DNA of 64,000 nucleotides from Doryteuthis pealeii (GCA_023376005.1 CM042139.1:138016280-138080279), one strand, 5' to 3'. Shown: positions 47,183 to 58,715, counted from the stretch's first letter. Notes: a model not told the origin generated them from the sequence alone. Numbers and translations: made by a program.

Positions 47183-47364
47183 TCCATGAGCGGGAAATAA
47201 TTTCGTTTAGTGTTTCATGTTAGCTTACATTCTAAAGATTTAAAAAGCTTTACAAATTTGTTATCATCATCTTAATAATAGTCATGATCATGTTGCGACG
47301 AAAGCACTGATATCCATAAATCTCTTTTACTCTCTTTCGCCAAACGCTCTTATTAGTTATCGCC

Positions 47365-47715
47365 ACTGGGAAATCACCCGTGCAGATTCACTTATTGTAG
47401 GTTTTTGTCAGTTCACACTGATGTGTCCATGTGTATGTATCTGCAGGGTAATGTCACTTATGAGTTTATCCTTACTACCCCAGTAGTGTCCAGCATACCT
47501 TGTTCATCCTACTTGGATGGTTTATGTGATATGGTCAAGTAGCCGTACATCTGGGATGCTGTTTCTAATATTTGTTCAAGACAACACGCAGTTTTCTTGT
47601 ATAGCTCCGATCTAGCTTATTATCTAAGCGCTTCGTTAGAGTCCAAGTGCAGCTGTACATTAGCACTGATACGTCTACGACTTCAAATAATTCCCGCTTT
47701 ATCTTGGCGCAGCTG
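47365..47715 (-). mobile_element. LINE family A, C-terminal fragment
   Basis: Minus translations include VSVLMYSCTWTLTKRLDNKLDRSYTRKLRVVLNK in one frame (47565-47795), followed by HHIPDVRLLDHI-like and VRRTRYAGHYW-like residues. Position 47716 is an AT array, so the 5' side is cut. Confidence 0.75.
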
Positions 47716-47760
<45 letters not shown>

Positions 47761-47805
47761 ATATATATAAGAAATTTGAAAAAACAGTGTTCCAAAAATG
47801 AGATG

Positions 47806-47845
<40 letters not shown>

Positions 47846-47870
47846 ATATATTATATATATTATATATATA
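47716..47870. repeat. (AT)n arrays
   Basis: AT arrays at 47717-47770 and 47812-47870 with a 40-base spacer. Confidence 0.95.
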
Positions 47871-48530
47871 CTAGCTGAACTACTCTATAATCTATCGGGA
47901 ATGTGTTTAGTCGCATATTCCAGAGATCGCCTTAAATTGCTTGCGGACCTGGATGCCCAAACTAGATTTTCAATAGCAACCTTTGCTAGTTGTATTTATT
48001 GCATATCAAATCTTAGTGTTTAACTATCAATAACTGTTTAAGTTATAATTCCTTCTTGCATACAGAATGAATAAGCCGAGAAAGATTGAGTTCAATGAGT
48101 ATCCAACTGATTCACTTATTTTGATTTCATAAAATAATTCCTTAAGATATTGCCTGTATATTAACAACAAATTAAACAACATTATCATATCTTTATTTGA
48201 CGATAAACTGTTTGATTATTTCATCCTATATCGTAAGAATATTCTTAAACCAATTTGATTAAACCTTCGTGACGTAGTTGTCATTCTCTCGCCATTACTT
48301 TATTTCATCGTACTATTACACCTCTTACCCTTCTGTCTAATATCTTCTCTCCGCCCCACACTATTATAAAGATGTCCCTAGGCGTTTTATTATTGATTTA
48401 TATTTAAATTAATTTAGCCAGTGTAATATTAGCTTAACATGCGTGTAAAGTTTCATTATAAAGGGATCACTTTTTAGACGCCACCTGATTATACGCAAAT
48501 AGACATAAATTGACTATTATGCAGTAGCTA
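47871..48530 (-). mobile_element. Helitron-like repeat, family 2
   Basis: Starts with CTAG (47871-47874) against an AT array. Shares ordered landmarks with 27129-27620: AACTATCAATAACTG, CTTCTTGCAT, AATAAGCCGAGAAAG, GTGTAAAGTTTCAT. The hairpin next to CTAG, strong at 34090-34109, is degraded here. No coding sequence. Confidence 0.5.
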
Positions 48531-49042
48531 TAGGTGGCTGATACAAGTGGAGACAACTGCGGTTCACTTAACCCCATACAAATATTATTAAAAATATTTA
48601 TTTCTTATTGTATCTTAACGAGAAAACACATATAACATTCTATGGCCTGACATAATTTCGTTGGGCTTTTCTTGTTAAGTTAATTTTGAAAACTTTTAAA
48701 AAGCATTAATAATGTGTAATTACTTTAGGACATTTAAAAATGTTATGAAGTTTAAACGATTTATATTTAGTTTAATGTATGGATATTCTTAAGGAAGTTT
48801 ATTAAATATCGTATTGTTACATAATTGATAGGTTGCCTATAAGTTATGTACGGTAGAGTTGAAATTAAGAATAACGGTAATTTTGAATTATAAAAACCGT
48901 CAAAGTAAATTGTAGCTGTTCTCTGCTTCGTCAGTTCAGTCAGTGAAAATTAGAATTGAACTTAGAATTTGTTGAGTCAGTTTTACCTTGGGTTTTGAAA
49001 ATAGCAGACGGATCTCTCCATAATCACTATTTCTCTCACGCG
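48531..49042. other. No recognised feature
   Basis: AT-rich; would be the 3' UTR or downstream region if the candidate exon at 49043-49250 is real. Confidence 0.45.
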
Positions 49043-49250
49043 TCAATGGTTAAGTTGGGCTAAATAAAGACGTCTAATAATAGATAAATCTTTGAGTTCG
49101 TTGGCTATGAACAACAACGTACACAAAAAAGATGAAGTTCCAAGAAATCCGAAGAGTGTAGACCAGAATAACAATATCAGCCCAGATACCAAGATACACA
49201 TATAGACGACCCAAACAGCAAAGAAGAGGCCATACACTAGAGTAGACGAA
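49043..49250 (-). CDS. Candidate terminal exon, membrane protein (unrecognised)
   Basis: Minus-strand frame of about 65 codons ending in TGA at 49043. It has two hydrophobic segments (around GLFFAVWVVYMCILVSGLI and FLGTSSFLCTLLFIA), then a polar tail ELKDLSIIRRLYLAQLNH. A plausible 3' splice site, a pyrimidine-rich tract ending in CTCTAG, lies at 49237-49232, which gives an exon 49043-49231. Codon use looks protein-like and no repeat overlaps it. No partner exon was found, and I do not recognise the family. A chance hydrophobic frame in AT-rich DNA remains possible. Confidence 0.3.
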
Positions 49251-49602
49251 TTGGCCAAGTAGATAGAATGAGATAATTGCAATGTGATACGAAGTACGAT
49301 AAATATATGTCGTGTGATAGAATTGCGTTTTTCTTTTCAGGATAGGTTACTTTAGTAAAATTTAAGTTTGAAGAAATCATGTAAACGAATTGCTTGGGGG
49401 AGATGCCCACGTATATATTAATGTTTTCTAAAAATTCAGTTATTTATGTTTATTGGAATAAAATAATCACATTTTAATGAATGTCATTAAAAATGAAATG
49501 CAATATAAAAGAAACAGTGTTCATTTTCTAGAAAACGGACAGAGAAAAATTGGATTTGTTAATGTCGCGAGATTCCTCTGAAAATGTAATAAATGTTTTC
49601 TC

Positions 49603-49627
49603 TCCATCTCTTTCTCTATCTCTCTTC

Positions 49628-49710
<83 letters not shown>

Positions 49711-49758
49711 CTTTTTAATTCTATTTACGTAAAGTGTGCGATAATATATATATATATA
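49603..49758. repeat. (CT)n and (AT)n arrays
   Basis: CT (49605-49681), AT (49682-49710), then AT again (49742-49758). The 30 bases between (TTTACGTAAAGTGTGCGA) recur beside an AT array at 52240-52262. Confidence 0.9.
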
Positions 49759-50408
49759 CTAGCAAATATATGCACCCTCCGGGTGCAAGTATTTAATTCT
49801 AATGTAATAAAATATTGTATTAAATTAGAAAGGCTAATGAAACTAAATAAGAATACAGATAAAAAGATTTGAAACAGAGGGAGTATAATAAAAGATTTGA
49901 AACAGAGAGAGTATAATAAAAAATGGAACGACTGAAACTTACTCTTCCATCACTCTCGTCTTTCATTGTTATTTTTTCTAATTTAAGTATTTAGTGAAAA
50001 TAGGAAGTAAAGAATAAAATGACAGTTATTTTTTCTTGTTAATGGATTTCATTTAAGATTCATTGAAGAGATTTTTGCTTATATTCTTTAAAATAAAACC
50101 AAAGAGTTAGAAATCAATAATACTAAGCACATATTTATTAAATTCGATTTTTTAATATTAATATGCAAATTAGCCTTCCAGTTCACACTGCAAACCGCTA
50201 TTTTGTTGTATATATAAATATAATTGCATATTATCAGTACGTAGACATAGTTAACAGTATTAATAATGTAAGACAATTTTATTAATAATTGAGATTTAGA
50301 TAAAAATAAAATCATGGAGAATGTGATGTAATTAACTAGGGAATTGTGACTTGAGTAGGAATATAGTTTCGGTTACAGACAGAAAAACACACAATCTCCA
50401 TTATAATA

Positions 50409-50411
<3 letters not shown>
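49759..50411 (-). mobile_element. Non-autonomous Helitron, family 1
   Basis: Read on minus it begins TCTTATTATAATGGAG (50411) and ends with hairpin TGCACCC-GGA-GGGTGCA (49788-49772), nine bases, then CTAG (49762-49759). AT arrays lie on both sides, consistent with insertion between A and T. It carries a 30-bp tandem (near 49862-49920) and no Rep-Hel coding. A diverged copy is at 57397-58020. Confidence 0.75.

Positions 50412-50453
<42 letters not shown>
50412..50453. repeat. (AT)n
   Basis: AT array between the Helitron 5' end and a SINE body. Confidence 0.95.
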
Positions 50454-50454
<1 letters not shown>

Positions 50455-50586
50455 CTGATGGTAAGTGTGGCGCTCTACCTCAGACTCAAAACCATCTCTT
50501 TGGTCTAGCGTTATTGAAAAGGGGATAGACTCCCTAGCTGATTGGCTGATACCGACTTTAGGCCACCCGACGACTTTACTTACTAC
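50454..50586 (+). mobile_element. SINE family B, 3' body
   Basis: GCTGATGGTAAGTGTGGCGC through CACCTCAGACTC-like, GGGATAGACTCCCTAGCTGA and GACTTTACTTAC. It lacks the tRNA-like head and ends at an AT/GT array (50587-50626). Confidence 0.8.
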
Positions 50587-50599
<13 letters not shown>

Positions 50600-50620
<21 letters not shown>

Positions 50621-52075
50621 TTGTGTTTTAGGGTTGGTTGATTTTATGAGGGACTGAAAGTTGTGTAATGGTCTATTAAAAACTGATATCAAAAATTGGA
50701 TCTTGCACTTTTACACATTTTTTAAATAATGGCATCAAAGATCGTTAAAAAAATGCACTGAAAAATCGTCGATTTTGCAGCATTTGGCCAAAGATTGATC
50801 AGAAAATCTAACCTTTTCAGAACTTAAAGCAGGGAATGTTGACATTTTATTTATCAATATGAAATGAAGAAATTATAACTAAAATTCAAATTAAAAATAT
50901 GCCATTCCAATTATCTGTGACGGCACATAAATACTGTTTTACCTCTTTACTCAAGCAGTAATATTAAATACATTAAAACAAGAAAAGCAACTGCTTTTTT
51001 TTATGGAGGAAAAACCAGGAACAACCAAATACAAAAAAAAATAGTTTACTATACAGGGGCCGGGTTAACTCAGTCGGTAGAGCGTTCGGCTAGAAACCAC
51101 AAGGTTCCTATTTCGATACCGGTCCTCGCCAACTCTGCGTATGAATAGCACTGGGATATGTGCGGTAAAGTAAGAAGCTGATGGTAGGTGGGGCGCTCCA
51201 CCTCAGACGCGCAAAACAATCTCCTTGTTCTAGCGCTATTGAAAACGGGATAGACTCCCTCGCTGACTGGCTGATATCGACTTTAGGCCGCCCCGTCGAC
51301 TTACTTTTTTATTACTTAATACATAGAGTCAAATGGCTCCCTATAAGAGCACTTGGACGAAAAAGGTCTTAGTTTTATGACACGAACATTTTACAATTAT
51401 GTGCCTGTACCTCGCTTTAAAATCATATACAGATTTGGAAGCTTCTGTTGTTAATTTGTCTGCGTATTCAACACCTTGATAATGTGAGGGCAAACCAGGC
51501 ACGTCCAGCTTCTTAACATTCACTAAGGATTCTGGAAGTTCAATTTCTATAAATCCTTCGGTGAATGGAGGTTAACAAACTCCATTTTGTGACAAATTTA
51601 TTAATTGTGTCCAATGCATACCTTCAAAACTAACTGTCGTTATTTTTTTTTCAATCTTTTCCTGATTGGTTCCTCACTCCTGAAAGAATATAAAAAAAAT
51701 TGAGTTATCTAAAAAAAAAAAAAACAGCATTTCAAAGCCTTCACTGATAATTGGATGGCATATTTCTAATTTAAATTCTAGTTATAATTTCTTCATTTCA
51801 CGTTCATGAAATAAAACATGTTCGGCTTTAGATACTTAAATTGTTCGATTTTCTGATCAAATGTTCCAAAACCGAGGATTTCTCAGTGAATTTTTGTCTA
51901 CGAACTTTGCCATTTCCACAAGAATTAGTACAGGCGTAGATCTAATTTTTGGTATGAGTCGTTAATAGACCAATACACAACTTTCGGTGCCCCATGAAAT
52001 TTGATATTTAAAAAAAGGAAAAATCTACATCTGATATTTATAAAAGGTGAAAAATCGACCAACCTTGCATATACA

Positions 52076-52110
<35 letters not shown>
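50600..52110. repeat. Long inverted repeat with a SINE in the loop
   Basis: 50627-50940 and 51735-52065 are reverse complements with moderate divergence. Shared stretches are GAAAGTTGTGTA.TGGTCTATTAA, CAGAAAATC.AAC, TGAAATGAAGAAATTATAAC and ATATGCCAT. The arms also extend into mirrored GT/CA and AT arrays. The roughly 800-bp loop contains a SINE B copy (51058-51315). Possibly a non-autonomous DNA transposon with long arms. Confidence 0.75.
51058..51315 (+). mobile_element. SINE family B, full copy
   Basis: tRNA-like head GGGCCGGGTTAACTCAGTCGG (51058) with A-box GTCGGTAGAGCG and B-box-like TTTCGATACC (51112), then the body GCTGATGGTAGGTGGGGCGC and end CCCGTCGACTTACTT. The acceptor GGGCCGG/CCGGTCC pairs partly. 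Confidence 0.8.
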
Positions 52111-52153
<43 letters not shown>

Positions 52154-52259
52154 ATATACATACATTTATATATTTTTTAATTGATTGGTAGGTATATGTA
52201 TACGAGTGTGCATATATTTGTTTTTAATTCTATATTTTTCTTATATACGTAAAGTGTGC

Positions 52260-52305
<46 letters not shown>

Positions 52306-52330
52306 TGTGTGTGTGTGTGTGTGTGTGTGT
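52071..52330. repeat. (CA)n, (AT)n and (GT)n arrays
   Basis: CA (52073-52119), AT (52120-52151), then AT (52261-52301) and GT (52304-52331). Confidence 0.95.
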
Positions 52331-52331
52331 G

Positions 52332-52844
52332 TACACATAGGTAACATAAATTATATACCAATATTTAATGATGCCTGAATAAGCGAGGTTTCACCCTCAG
52401 ACATTTATTCTATGATTTACCGAATCCATTGCATTGCTCTGTCTATCGAAGCATGTTCATACATGAGTTTTATCTGATGTTAATGATGTCTTCAGTATGC
52501 CCCATATACGTGCCGTATGATTTATTCCTTTGCCGACAGGGGCAATTGCTACACTTCGAACTCAGTCGAGTTTTCCTGGAACTAGTTAGGTTTCATACAC
52601 ACGCAATATGTGCTTACCTGCGGGCGTCCTGAAGTCAAATAGAAGTTACCACAAACCTTCACACCTTCACGACCGCTTAGCACAAAACACTGCTGCCCGG
52701 CGCACTCAGTAGCTTAATGCGGTCCTCATTACGCACGAAATTGACAACATGCCTGTACAACGAGTAAGCAGTATTCATTGACAAGACTTGACGATAGAAG
52801 TTATCAAAGGTCCAATAGTAATATTCGTTGACCTAGTTCAATTT
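52332..52844. other. No recognised feature
   Basis: Moderately GC-richer unique sequence. The 67-codon frame at 52429-52632 has no recognised domain. Confidence 0.5.
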
Positions 52845-53040
52845 GATTGCTTGTTTCCTTTTTTTTACAGCATATCAACCCTTTTTGAGTCATTTTTGAA
52901 TCAAGTCATTTTGATAAACAAAAGACTCTGGTTGCTTATATTATCTGCTATTGTTTAAGTGGTCATCCAATTAATTATTGAACAGTTTCGTCGTACGGTT
53001 TTCTAGCGAGGACCAGTGTTTTAAGCGTGACTTGACCTAG
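52845..53040 (-). mobile_element. 5S-rRNA-headed SINE, decayed
   Basis: On minus, TCAAGTCACGCTTAAAACAC (53036) and CTGTTCAATAATTAATTGGA, GACCACTTAAAC match the 5S-like copy at 42421-42543. The middle carries a small deletion. The tail (GACTCAAAAAGGGTTGATATG...) at 52905-52870 matches the SINE/R1 tail. Confidence 0.65.
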
Positions 53041-53650
53041 ATGAGCCGTGATAAAAATATTACTATGTTGATATTGACTCAGTCTTTGATTAGCTAAAGA
53101 AGAAAAAAATCATGCTAGAAGAGTTGTTAGCAAGGAGGTCAATTTCCAATCAGTTTGGGTTCAACAATCATTTAGAGGTCAAATAATTTCCGACCCTTTC
53201 AACTTCCAATGTTGTCATGGTTACATTGAATATTCGACCTGTCAGCTGGGGGCTATAGAATTGCTACTATATATAGACGATTTTGGAAGTGCTGATACGC
53301 TCTTTATTAAGACTGAAATAAACAAAATGCTAATAGAAGCAGTGGCTGAATAAAGCTGGTGAGCTAAAATTTTAATAGTGGCTAATGAGCAACATAGATA
53401 TAAACCGCAAATATATATAGCAGAAATGTTAATCGATTTATTCATTTCGTTGCATACCCTATACTAATAATGAATGATCTGGCTTAAAAAATCTCAATAA
53501 AATTTACTTTTGTTTGGATTTGAAGAGCGTATATCCCCGAATACTTATTTAAGGGGAAGTAAAAATAAAACTTACTTTTAAAGTCAATAGCAAATTAGGT
53601 TAGTTTTGTCGAATTTCATTTGGAGTAAATGGAGTTTCCTGCGATTAATC
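53041..53650. other. No recognised feature
   Basis: AT-rich; may include diverged upstream pol sequence of the next element, but nothing is readable. Confidence 0.45.
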
Positions 53651-53654
53651 GACA

Positions 53655-54560
53655 CTGTTGTTTAGGAGAATATCTTGCGCTGAACATACGATTATGTAGA
53701 TAACATTGTTTTAGATAGGAAGACTCAAGACCAACACGATAGAAAGTTCAGAGAATTTCTAGAGATATGCAATCTACATAATCTCACTTTCAGTGTAAAA
53801 AGTTCTCTGTATCAATCATTCTTTCACGGCTACGACATATTTCGGGGGTTACTTAAACTCGATGTAGCATAATTACGTCCACTAAAAAATAAAGAATAAA
53901 AAACTAACTATCCCTAAAGATAAGGCTGCACTATGTCGTATCCTTGATTTGTTTTCCTATTATTCGCAATGGGAGTCTAAATTGACAGTCAAGATCGAAC
54001 CTTCAATCATAGCTTACTCGTTCCCTTTAAATTATGATTCAGCGTAAGCATCAAACCCCTAGAGGAAGAAATAGAAATTGTTTCACTTCCCAGTATTGAA
54101 AACGATATGAGACTGGTGCTTCTTGCACTGTAATTGTCACTGCTTTAACTCAGACTGGTCGCCCAGTGGCCTTCTTTTCAGAAATTCCTCCTGAAAAAAA
54201 CTACGCTTGTAGAAACAGAATGTTCAACCATTGCCGAAGCTGTAAAAGTTGATTTCGCTATTTAACTGCTCGGCTCACGGCCTAACGGACAGTGAACATC
54301 ATTGTTCATACTTAGAGACTCATAAAGTATAGCATACCAGCTGGTGCACTATCACGTGCTCATTCTAGCACTATATTATCAACAGAAAAAGTTTTCTGAG
54401 CTACACAATCATCTTAGCATAACCAGATTAGCCCATTTTATCAAAATCAGAAACTTTTCCATGATCTATACATTATGCCGGGCGTCCCATCATGATGCGA
54501 TGGTTAGCAAGCTAGTATCGCAGATTAATTACTACTGAATAGCGTTTTCAATCCTCGCTG
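53655..54560 (+). pseudogene. Ty3/Gypsy pol remnant (RT, RNase H, integrase N-terminus)
   Basis: Readable in pieces across three frames. YVDNIVLDRKTQDQHDRKF (catalytic RT box with the second D changed to N, near 53692) is followed by NLTFSVKSS, FSYYSQW and SFPLN near 53957-54040. Next come TQTGRPVAFFSE (RNase H region, near 54150) and finally LHNHLSITRLAHFIKIRN near 54399-54450, fitting the H-C zinc-binding start of integrase. Order and spacing fit Gypsy pol. Numerous stops. It could be from the same family as the element at 61413-63824, which lacks this region. Confidence 0.7.
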
Positions 54561-54714
54561 AATGCCTCGTACTTGCAACTGTGTGTAAAATTCTACCCTT
54601 GATGAACGATTAGGGTCAGAAAATACTTGGCGTCGGCAACTTTGGTTATTAAAGCCTTCCGAAAGGTTTATTATAGTATTTTTGTTCATTATTCTAATCT
54701 AATGGATTTTGCTA

Positions 54715-55010
54715 TTTAAGACGACTACAGATTGAAAGTAAAGGAAAACGAAAAAATGGAAAACATAGTTGGATTTTTCCAGTGAGCTGAAAAGGCTGTG
54801 TAAGATGCAATGATATAAATTGTATTTGGTGCGTTTGGAACGGTCCCCAAGGAATTAGAAGGAAACCAGAAGAATTGGAGATCAGTTGAAGAATCGAAAC
54901 CATCAAAGCCACAACACAAGTAAGATCAGCTTGCATTCTTAGAAAAGTTCTGAAAGACTGAGGACACTTATTGTCACCCAGGCTTCAATGAAAAACCACC
55001 TGTCCAAACT
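54715..55010 (+). mobile_element. LINE family B, 3' fragment
   Basis: Diverged plus copy of the C-terminal end: ELKRLCK, LFGTVPKELEGN-like, and AFLRKVLKD-like residues across frames, then GGACACTTATTGTCACCCAGG (54961) and GAAAAACCACCTGT as in other copies. No ATT tail remains. Confidence 0.7.
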
Positions 55011-55153
55011 GGTATGAAAACTCTATGTATGTGTGTGCGTTTGTGTGTGTATGTGTATCATCCGTGTCCCCATGCACTGGTGAAATGATAATTGTCCTCA
55101 TGTTACGTTGGATAACGGATAAGTTAATGTTTAAGAGTAGAATTGGACAAACG

Positions 55154-55159
<6 letters not shown>

Positions 55160-55240
<81 letters not shown>
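55160..55240. repeat. (AT)n SINE tail
   Basis: AT array of about 80 bases at the 3' end of the next minus-strand SINE. Confidence 0.95.
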
Positions 55241-55243
<3 letters not shown>

Positions 55244-55500
55244 CAAAATCTTTGCACAAGTAGAATCTGACACATGTTCAGTTTCCAAGCGGAGTTTAAC
55301 AGGTTTGAATTCAGAGTTTTTCTTTTCCTGACCTGGTTGCCATATCATGTTTAAAGAGCCCAGTTCGCCCTACTAATTACCCATAGCTAGAGGGAGAATA
55401 GTTGGATTAATAGTTTTTGCATGAGTATTAGCATCCAGGATGTGAACTCGTGTTGTCGAGTCCATTTCATACGACAATAGTAACACGACGCCCATCTACT
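55241..55500 (-). mobile_element. SINE family A
   Basis: Plus-strand landmarks AAGCGGAGTTTAACAGG (55289), AATTACCCATAGCTAG, CAGGATGTGAACTCGTG (the B-box region reversed) and GTCCATTTCATACGAC. Full length relative to 46790-47116 minus its last segment. Confidence 0.8.
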
Positions 55501-56335
55501 ATAAATTTTTAAGACCTCTGAATTCATCTAATGTTTAGATAGCTATGCGCGCAGACCGTTATTATCATTATTAAGTACTTTCTAGTACTGACCTTGTATT
55601 AAACTAAGCTAGGCTTATGAAACGATAACTTGATAGTGCAATATTAGCATAAATCCTTATTTTTCTTAAACTTTGTCCCGGCAAATATATAAGATAAAAT
55701 CTTATCTTTGCCATTGCATATCAAATACTGTTACTATTATTTTCCCTAGAATTAATTACATATGACAGTAAAGGAACTCAAATGTATTCATTGGCATTAA
55801 TGAATATATTTTTGGTCTTTTGACTGAAACATAGATATCAAAAACCAGTCTATTCTCGAGTGACAATAATAAAAATGCTACACGCAAATGTACATTCATT
55901 ATATACCAGTGTGTTGTCATGTTTTAAACTGTCTATATCTACTTAAATATATGTATTTATTGATTTATTTGCTTATTAAACGATTGTGCGTGTCGTATAA
56001 TTGAATTTGTTCATGGTGTCAAATTAAGAAAAATGAAATAGTCCCATTACTAATCAAAGATTTTGCGATTAGAGATTAAAATGTAAGAATGCAAAAAACA
56101 TTAACGAGAATAGTGGAAACATTTTCTAAAGGTTAAATAAACAGACATTGTCAATAAAGGTAGATTGTTAAGAGTATTCCGACAGTAGACAAGAAGTGAA
56201 TAGATTGAAGTGAAACAAAAGAAAAACAAACACTGAGAATAATACATCATATCAGAATTATAATAAATACATCACGCAGTAAATAATTCAGAGAGTGTAA
56301 GAAACAAATCGTAAGTGTTATAACAGTAGCACTCG
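55501..56335. other. No recognised feature
   Basis: Unique AT-rich sequence. Confidence 0.5.
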
Positions 56336-56465
56336 TTATGTGACGATTATAGTTGTAGGAAATGAACACGGAGACACGAGTTCAAATCCTGGATGAGACT
56401 TTTTACATTTCACCTAACGCTAATACCTTTGGCATATGTATGCATCCAATTATGCTGTCAGGGAC
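56336..56465 (+). mobile_element. SINE family A, head
   Basis: GTTATGTGACGATTATAGTTG, GGAAATGAACACGGAGACAC and B-box-like CGAGTTCAAATCCTGG (56369), then a body start ACATTTCACCTAACGCTAAT. It switches to R1 sequence near 56470. Confidence 0.7.
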
Positions 56466-56469
56466 AGCT

Positions 56470-56605
56470 GATCCCGCTGAAGTCTGTTCTTTAGCATCAC
56501 GGATCAACACCCACGACCAAAAAGGGGCCCTATTAGGTGAAGGTATTCTTACCCCTCTGCTGAGACACAGGCGGTGTATTTAATAGCCCAAGTCGAGAGG
56601 GCTGA
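56470..56605 (-). repeat. Dispersed repeat R1, 5' end fragment
   Basis: Contains TAGCATCACGGATC, CACCCACGACCAA, TCTTACCCCTCTGCTGAG and GGCGGTGTA, matching 17680-17790 in order. Confidence 0.65.
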
Positions 56606-57002
56606 GAAAAGAAAGGGATAAATTTTGTGTTACAAGATTAATGACATTGGAAGTTTTGTTTAATACTTTTTCTTTCACCTTTTTTGGTTTGTACCGGATT
56701 AAGCTTACTATCGATAATGTCCTTTTCACATAATTAATTCATCGCTTTCTTCCTGTCTTCGGCAGCAATCGTTTTTTGAAAACTGTGTTTCAGGAGGATA
56801 TGCAAACAGATTTTCTTTCTAAGTGATCATTTGCTGGAAAAAAAATGAGGTTTATGCACACCAGTAAAAAGTTTGAATTTTACATGAAATTCTTTAAAAA
56901 AAAAGGCAATGGCCGGTATAATTCTAAGGTTGTAATAGTACAAGTTTTTTTCTAACTTGTCACACCTATTTTGTTTGGCAAAGGATTAATATGTGTATTA
57001 GC
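56606..57002. other. No recognised feature
   Basis: Unique sequence without supported genes. Confidence 0.5.
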
Positions 57003-57101
57003 ACAGTCATGTCCAGTATTTGAACTCGGGTTGACAAATCCATTTCCTACGACTCTAATGATTATATAAGGCGCCTCTAATGAATGAATATATATATATG
57101 A

Positions 57102-57161
<60 letters not shown>

Positions 57162-57175
57162 TATATATATATATC
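57003..57175 (-). mobile_element. SINE family A, head fragment, and AT array
   Basis: 57003-57075 on minus gives GTCGTAGGAAATGGATTTG and the B-box-like CGAGTTCAAATACTGG. It is followed on plus by AT arrays (57088-57174). Confidence 0.65.
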
Positions 57176-57266
57176 CAAAAGTCCAGAGAAAAATATATTT
57201 AATTTTAAAAAACCTGTCGTAGTTTGAGAGCCCAATGTGTGCTCTTAATGATAGAGTTACAGACCA

Positions 57267-57384
57267 AATATATAAGTAAAGAAATAACAAAAGACTTAGA
57301 GATTCAGCATTATAGTCTATTTCAGGGAAATAGCCTATAAACCTAAATCTCTAAGTCTTTTGTTATTTCTTTACTTATATATTT
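57267..57384. repeat. Perfect 39-bp inverted repeat
   Basis: AATATATAAGTAAAGAAATA... (57267-57304) and its exact complement (57346-57384) flank a 41-base loop. It ends 12 bases before the Helitron 5' terminus. Confidence 0.85.
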
Positions 57385-57396
57385 GCTCTGTGATAA

Positions 57397-58020
57397 TCTT
57401 ATTATAATGGAGATTGAGTGTTTTTCTGTCGGTAACCGAAACTATATTACTACTCAAGTCACAATTTCCTTAGTTATTTATGTCACATTCACCGTTATTT
57501 TATTTTTATCTAAACCCCAATTATGAATAAAATTGTTTTGCATTATTATTACTATTGGTCATATCTACATTCGAATAACATGCAATTGTATTTATATATA
57601 CAACAAAATAGCAGTTTACAGTGTGAACGGGAAGGCTAATTTGCATATTGATATTAAAAATTTGATTTTAATAAATATGTGTTTAGTATTATTGATTTCT
57701 AATTGTCTGGTTTTATCTTAATGAATATGAGCAAAAGTCTTGTGGATACATCTTAAAAGAAATTCATTGACAAGAAGACATAATTGTAATTTTATTCTTT
57801 ACTTCCTATTTTAACTGAATAGTTAAATTAGGAAAATTTACCAATGAAAGACGAGATGAAAAAGTAAGCTTCAGGTGTTCTATTTTTCAATTATACCCCC
57901 CTGTCTAAAATCTTTTTATCTGCATTCTTATTTAGTTTCATTAGCCTTTCTAATTTAATATAACATTTTATTACATTAAAACTTAAATACTTGCACCCGG
58001 AGGGTGCATATATTTTCTAG
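57397..58020 (+). mobile_element. Non-autonomous Helitron, family 1
   Basis: 5' TCTTATTATAATGGAG (57397) to 3' hairpin TGCACCC-GGA-GGGTGCA (57992-58008), eight bases and CTAG (58017-58020), followed by T. It is collinear with 49759-50411 in opposite orientation. No coding capacity; the 62-codon frame at 57533-57721 is present in the other copy only as a broken frame. Confidence 0.75.
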
Positions 58021-58715
58021 TTATGATAATAATTAATAATTGAATGATTGAGACAGTTCGGGAGACGTCCTGTAAAGTATATTTCATTAAATATTTTGCT
58101 GTTATTTTAATTAGATATAAAATGTCGTACCATTATCTTAATTTCGTCTGGAATAGTTTAACTATTATTTCATCAGTGTATATAACGAATGAAAATAGAA
58201 ATAAGTTACATTCATGGAATTATTGGCAGAAACAATGTTTTAGTTTTACAACTCAGAAGCAGAAACAACAACTTAATAAGGTTTAAAACCGAGAGCATAG
58301 TGGTTACACGACCTAGTAATCGGACTTGATTCGTAATTTTATTTTTCTACCTGACTAAATAAGTGAGTTCATTACTTGAAATCTGTTCTCCTCTATTGAA
58401 GAAATGGATGCAGGCCAAAATATTGATGTAAGAGAACAGATAATGAATGTACGTAGTTACACTCTTTACAATTCACCGGGATAGAAGAAAAATATATTCT
58501 GTACTAATTTATCTTATATAATAGCGGCGTAAAAACGGAGTTCTGTCAGCCACATGCTGTTTTCTTGCTCATTAAACGTGGTTCGCCATGCAACATTGTT
58601 TTACTAACTATTGTCACGCTATATGACAGGAGTAAAAGACGAACGGGTGAAAAGGAAATGGAGCATTGATTTATAGAGAAACATTGATAAATATTTAACA
58701 CACGCAATAGATACG
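58021..58715. other. No recognised feature
   Basis: Unique AT-rich sequence; an 80-codon frame at 58044-58286 has no recognised domain. Confidence 0.5.

Noticed and set aside
52378..52420. Hammerhead-like CTGAATAAGCGAGG...
   Set aside because: No GAAA follows and CTGAATA does not fit CUGANGA.
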